NCBI GenBank assembly: GCA_958477305.1
Contig: CAUEFI010000004.1
Span: forward strand, 62,001-126,000
Reading direction: 5' to 3'
Source of the DNA: HGM12998 sp900756495
Lineage (GTDB): Bacteria > Bacillota > Clostridia > Oscillospirales > Oscillospiraceae
DNA length: 64,000 nucleotides
The notes beneath the pieces were generated by a model. The model made no database searches. It had not been told where the DNA came from and saw only the letters and a program-made list of their open reading frames with translations. This document shows positions 59,805 through 64,000 of this stretch, piece after piece (within the stretch, counting starts at the first letter, position 1; every line of letters starts with the position of its first letter). The translations under genes were made by a program, and so were the position numbers.

Positions 59805-62513
59805 ATGTTTCAGGCCCCGAAACTGACAGACGCCGGCAAAAACCTGTATTACAGGAATATGGCCGGTGAGGGGATCAAATTCACAACCATTCAGCTGGGC
59901 AACGGCACAATCAGCGGTCCGATCTCCGCTATGACGGCCCTTGTCAGCGCCGTGGTGACCATTGACGCCGAGGTGAAAAACAACGCGGAGCAGTACGCCG
60001 ACGTGTCCGGCCATTTCTCCAACGCAGAACTGGAGGAGGGTTTTTACTGGCGCGAGATCGGCGTGTTTGCGGCGGATCCCGATTACCCCAATGACCGCAG
60101 CCACGACATTCTTTACTGCTACCAAAACGCCTATGACACGGCGGACTTTATCCCCGTGGCGTCGGTGGAAACGGTGGAAAAAAACATTACCGTGCCCATT
60201 ATCGTGGGCGACGCCTCCACGGTGTCCTGCACCCTGTCCAGTTCGCAGGTGCTGGTGTCGGAGGCGGACCTGGAGGCGCACGACAAGGACGCGAACGCCC
60301 ATAATGCCCTGTTTGAGAAGATCAACAAAGAACTGGAAAAGAAACAGGACACGATCACCGCCAAGGGCATTTTGAAAGGCGACCAAGACGCAAAGGGAAA
60401 CCCCACCGTGACCAAGGCCACGCCGGGCGTGGACTACCAGCAGCCCACCCAAGTGCTGACGGAAAGCAACGCCATGGCCCTGACGGACACGGTTCCGTTT
60501 TTCTCCGGTGCTGACGGGCAAAATCGTAAGGTCACGCTGAAAAAGCTAAAGGAGGCCCTGGGCGTCCAGTCTGCCAGTATCAACGTGACGACCTGCGCCG
60601 GTGCGGCGGTGGTTTGCACGGACGGAGAAACCACCCTGAACGGCGTGGGTTCCACCAAGTTCTCCCTGCCGGAGAACACCGGCACCTGGGAGGTAACCGC
60701 CACCCTGAACGGCCACACGGCCAGCGCCGTGGTGGAGGTCACCGGCGCCATGCAGTACAACGTGGATCTGGTGATTACCTCCAGCGTGGCAGTCACCCAC
60801 GCACCCACGAAAACCACCTACAACGTGGGGGAAACATTCGACCCCACCGGCCTGGTGGTCACCGCCACCTATGCCGACGGCACCACGGAGGACGTAACGG
60901 ACGGCTGCACGTTCAGCCCCACCGTTATGGCAGCCAGCACCGCGGCGGTGACGATCAAATACCAGCGGGCGGGCGTGACGGTCACGACCACCCAGGCGGT
61001 CACGGTCCTGGAAATGTCCAGCATTTCCGTGAAAACCGCACCAAACAAAACCGCATATTACATCGGTGAGAGTTTCGACGCCACCGGAATGGTGATTGAG
61101 GCCACCATGTCCAACGGCACCAAAAAGACCGTGACGGGCTGGACGTACACCCCCAGCGGCGCCCTTTCCAAGACGGACACGGCGGTGACGATCTCCTACA
61201 CGGAAAACGGCGTCACAAAGACCTGCACCCAGGCAATCACGATCCGCACCCTGTCCAGCATTTCCGTGACGACGGCACCCGCAAAAACCGCCTACAAGTA
61301 CGGGGAAAAGTTCAGCAGCGCCGGAATGGTGATTACCGCCAAATATTCGGACAACGCCACCCGCGTGGTGAGCGGCTGGACCTATTCGCCCACCGGCGCC
61401 CTGGGGCTGGCCAATACAACGATCACGATTACCTACGCAGAGGGCGGCGTGAGTAAGACCTGCACCCAGGCCATTACCGTGAGCAACTACCTTTCCGGTA
61501 TCGCGGTGACCCACGCACCCACGAAAACCTCCTATTTCACCGGTGAAACGTTCAACAGCGCGGGAATGGTGGTCACCGCTACCATGGCAGACGGCAGTAA
61601 AAAGACCGTCACCGGCTACACCTGCAGCCCCACCACCATGGCAGCCAACACCACGGCGGTCACCGTCAGCTATTCCGAGGGCGGCGTGACCAAGACGACC
61701 ACCACCCCGGTGACGGTCACCAGCATTTCCAACACGCTGGCCTCCAACAGCTGGGCAACGATCCGCGCCGTGTCCGACGCCGGAAAGGGGTCCAATTACT
61801 GGAGCGTGGGTGACGCCAAGGGGATCACGATCAACGGCAAAGTGGGCGCCACGACGATCTCCAACCTGTCCATTTCCGTGTTTATCCTGGGTTTCAACCA
61901 CAACGCCAGCCGCGAGGGCAGCAACCGGATCCATTTCCAGATCGGCAAGATCAACGGCACCCTGGTGGGCCTGGTAGACGGCAATTACGGAAGCAGTACC
62001 AGCACCACCGGCGCCTTTACCATGAACACGTCATACACGAACAGCGGCGGGTGGAATAACAGCCACATGAGAAAGACCGTGCTGGGCAGCAACAGCGCCA
62101 GCGCCACCAGCCCCGCGGCCAATACCCTGCTGGCAGCCCTGCCGGCGGACCTCCGGGCGGTTATGAAGCCGGCCACCAAGTACAGCGACAACACCGGCGG
62201 CGGAAGTGACACCGCCAGCTATGTCACCAGCACCACGGATCTGTTGCCGCTGCTTTCGGAGTTTGAATACCACGGGGCCAGGTCCTACGCCAACAGCGCG
62301 GAGAAGAATTACCAGGCCCAGTATGACTATTACAAGGCTGGAAACAGCAAGGTGCATTATAAGCACAACGCCACCGGCACGGCGGCCTTTGTGTGGTGCC
62401 GTTCCGTCAATTCGGGCATCAGCAGCACTTTCTGCCTTGTCGGCACCGACGGCAGCGCCAGCCGTAGCGGCGCCCACTATTCCTGGGCGCTGGCCCCCTG
62501 CTTTTTTGTCTAA
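59805..62513 (+). CDS. Tail fibre, DGR target (second read)
   Basis: Same gene as 16754-19462, with an unchanged variable segment. Confidence 0.93.
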   Translation: MFQAPKLTDAGKNLYYRNMAGEGIKFTTIQLGNGTISGPISAMTALVSAVVTIDAEVKNNAEQYADVSGHFSNAELEEGFYWREIGVFAADPDYPNDRSHDILYCYQNAYDTADFIPVASVETVEKNITVPIIVGDASTVSCTLSSSQVLVSEADLEAHDKDANAHNALFEKINKELEKKQDTITAKGILKGDQDAKGNPTVTKATPGVDYQQPTQVLTESNAMALTDTVPFFSGADGQNRKVTLKKLKEALGVQSASINVTTCAGAAVVCTDGETTLNGVGSTKFSLPENTGTWEVTATLNGHTASAVVEVTGAMQYNVDLVITSSVAVTHAPTKTTYNVGETFDPTGLVVTATYADGTTEDVTDGCTFSPTVMAASTAAVTIKYQRAGVTVTTTQAVTVLEMSSISVKTAPNKTAYYIGESFDATGMVIEATMSNGTKKTVTGWTYTPSGALSKTDTAVTISYTENGVTKTCTQAITIRTLSSISVTTAPAKTAYKYGEKFSSAGMVITAKYSDNATRVVSGWTYSPTGALGLANTTITITYAEGGVSKTCTQAITVSNYLSGIAVTHAPTKTSYFTGETFNSAGMVVTATMADGSKKTVTGYTCSPTTMAANTTAVTVSYSEGGVTKTTTTPVTVTSISNTLASNSWATIRAVSDAGKGSNYWSVGDAKGITINGKVGATTISNLSISVFILGFNHNASREGSNRIHFQIGKINGTLVGLVDGNYGSSTSTTGAFTMNTSYTNSGGWNNSHMRKTVLGSNSASATSPAANTLLAALPADLRAVMKPATKYSDNTGGGSDTASYVTSTTDLLPLLSEFEYHGARSYANSAEKNYQAQYDYYKAGNSKVHYKHNATGTAAFVWCRSVNSGISSTFCLVGTDGSASRSGAHYSWALAPCFFV
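62379..62500 (+). repeat. DGR variable repeat (second read)
   Basis: Same bases as 19328-19449. Confidence 0.96.
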
Positions 62514-62536
62514 TCGCCGCAGCATATCCGGCAAAA

Positions 62537-62560
62537 TCCCGCCCACGGAAGTGGGCGGGA
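62537..62560 (+). promoter_or_regulatory. DGR target hairpin (second read)
   Basis: Same as 19486-19509. Confidence 0.8.
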
Positions 62561-62597
62561 AACCCGGACAGAGAAAGAAAACCCGTGAGGTGAAAGA

Positions 62598-63056
62598 ATG
62601 TCAGTTCTGAAAGAAAAGCGGACCGTGAGCAAAGCGGAGTATGTGAACACCGCAAACCAGATTTATGTGGAAACGGTGGGATTTTTGACGCGGCTTTCCG
62701 CCCGTTATTCCCGGCTGATTGCAGAGGGCACCGCGCAGCTGGCCGGTGAGGTCATGGACCACACCGAAAAGGCCAACAAAATATACCCGTCGGACGAACA
62801 GCGCAAAGCCCAGCGCAAGGCGCATTTGCTGGAGGCGCTGGCCTCCCTCTCTGCGCTGGACGTGCGCCTGACCCACGCCTATCTGGTTATGTACCAGAAC
62901 CCGCAAGGGTGCTTTACGGCGCCCAGCGGAAAGACGGTCCCGCCCAAGGAGGCCATGGACAAGCTGGACCGCATGGCGCAAAGCCTGGGCGAACTGATAG
63001 ACAGGGAGGACACCCTGCTGCGGAATATCCTGGAGAGCGACAGGAAGCGGAAATAA
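62598..63056 (+). CDS. avd: Avd-like protein (second read)
   Basis: Same gene as 19547-20005. Confidence 0.85.
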   Translation: MSVLKEKRTVSKAEYVNTANQIYVETVGFLTRLSARYSRLIAEGTAQLAGEVMDHTEKANKIYPSDEQRKAQRKAHLLEALASLSALDVRLTHAYLVMYQNPQGCFTAPSGKTVPPKEAMDKLDRMAQSLGELIDREDTLLRNILESDRKRK

Positions 63057-63116
63057 GTCATTTTTATGGGTGTATCTTTGAAAATGCGCCGGGAGGCAGG
63101 GCGGCTTTCCCCTCTG

Positions 63117-63238
63117 ACGGCGGCCAATGTGTGGTGCCGTTCCGTCAATTCGAGCAACAGCAACAATTTCTGCCTTGTCAACACCGACGGCAGCGCCAAC
63201 AATAACAACGCCAACAATTCCTGGGCGCTGGCCCCCTG
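63117..63238 (+). repeat. DGR template repeat (second read)
   Basis: Same as 20066-20187. Confidence 0.96.
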
Positions 63239-63457
63239 ATTTTGCATAACTGGGTCAAATGCAGTAACGAACGTGAACCGGACCCATGTAAAAGGAAAGA
63301 TACTTCCCTGGCGAAAGCCTGAAACTGCCCGCTGATGATCCCGCGCGGACGCTGCTTGCATGGCGGGGGTATTGTGCTAACCCCGTTTCATGCGCTGGAT
63401 CGAAGCAGTTTAGACGCACACCAACACCACAACTGTACGGAGGGCGAATACTTTTCT

Positions 63458-64000
63458 ATGACAAGCGAACAGCGCCGCGAGGCGCGTTACAGACGCCGCC
63501 AGACAAGGCGGCAGGCAAAGCGAAAGGCCCGCAGCGACGCCCTGGGGCCGATTGAGGAAGTTTTCAGTTACCGCGCCATGTTTTTCTATGGCCGGAAATG
63601 CTGCAACGGCGTGAGGTGGAAAGCCAGCACACAGCGGTTTGAAATGCACCTGTTTTCCGGCACCGCCAAGCGCCGGCGCAAGATCCTGAATGGAACATGG
63701 AAGCCAGGCAAAACCGCCCATTTCACCCTGAAAGAACGGGGCAAGGTTCGACCAATAGACGCGCCGCACATTGAGGATCGGCAGGTTTATAAGGTTCTGA
63801 CCAAAAAGGTACTGGTGCCGCTGTATGTGCCCAGTATGATCTACGACAACAAAGCCAGCCAGAAAGGCGGCGGCCTGCATTTCCATTACAGACGCCTGGC
63901 CAAGCACCTGCGGGACCATTACCGCAAGCATGGCCTGGAGGGTGCCCTGTTCCTGATGGATTTTCACCACTTTTTCCCGGACGCGCCCCACGCGCTGCTG
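63458..64000 (+). CDS. DGR reverse transcriptase, N-terminal part (cut by window end)
   Basis: First 181 codons of the enzyme that is complete at 20407-21531; the YMDD part lies beyond the window. Confidence 0.95.
   Translation, partial: MTSEQRREARYRRRQTRRQAKRKARSDALGPIEEVFSYRAMFFYGRKCCNGVRWKASTQRFEMHLFSGTAKRRRKILNGTWKPGKTAHFTLKERGKVRPIDAPHIEDRQVYKVLTKKVLVPLYVPSMIYDNKASQKGGGLHFHYRRLAKHLRDHYRKHGLEGALFLMDFHHFFPDAPHALL

Larger units (their letters stand above)
43052..64000 (+). repeat. Second copy of the 43,051-bp-period direct repeat (genome wrap)
   Basis: Same content as 1-20949. The hypervariable VR segment is also the same in both copies, which argues that one molecule is being read twice rather than two separately evolving prophages. 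Confidence 0.97.

Noticed and set aside
43052..64000. Genuine second prophage in tandem
   Set aside because: No difference was noticed between copies, including the hypervariable VR, and there is no junction or host DNA; a wrapped circular genome is simpler.
1..64000. tRNA genes, rRNA and riboswitches
   Set aside because: None was recognised by eye in the intergenic stretches; a covariance-model search would be needed to be certain.

Overview
The window is a temperate tailed bacteriophage (myovirus) genome of 43,051 bp, read about one and a half times around. Positions 1-20949 recur in the same order and orientation at 43052-64000, with every shared gene at the same +43,051 offset. The simplest reading is a circular or cos-joined genome that runs past its own start. 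High G+C, AGGAGG-type ribosome sites, LysM/CHAP lysis genes and an IS30-type transposase suggest a Clostridia host, perhaps Oscillospiraceae of the gut. This is inference from style; no host DNA is visible.

Layout of one genome unit, starting at the terminase: lambda-type small and large terminase (41235-43678), gpW-like connector, portal, prohead protease, capsid and decoration protein, then neck genes (to 6350). A lone minus-strand SWIM zinc-finger membrane protein (6384-7061) interrupts the late operon and has its own promoter and operators. A P2-like contractile tail follows (7185-19462): terminator, sheath, tube, E/E' with a -1 frameshift signal, tape measure, X, D, V, U, W, J, I and a tail fibre. 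The fibre C terminus carries the variable repeat of a complete diversity-generating retroelement (DGR): VR, target hairpin, Avd, template repeat and reverse transcriptase (19328-21531). Next come accessory and lysis genes (21535-25103: CBM-like protein, membrane proteins, CHAP-LysM endolysin, holin).

The lysogeny region (25149-27612) has a leftward operon of three tiny proteins, two XRE regulators with visible operators, and an IS30-family transposase. The transposase is the only recombination enzyme seen; no tyrosine or serine integrase was found. Just behind it lies an imperfect inverted repeat with a -35 box in one arm and a -10 box in the other, which looks like abutted transposon ends in the circular form and would drive the early operon.

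The early operon (27613-40717) carries a stand-alone IS30-like HTH, three DNA methyltransferases (one a circularly permuted C5 enzyme, one with a G9 tract), an HD hydrolase, a membrane-anchored lytic transglycosylase, an HUH-type replication protein, a PP-loop/PAPS-reductase-like enzyme, a DUF5131 radical-SAM-like protein, several unknowns, and a RinA/ArpU-like late activator just before the terminase. The most exciting system is the DGR, which should diversify the receptor-binding tip of the fibre. All 16 TR/VR differences in the core fall at template adenines.
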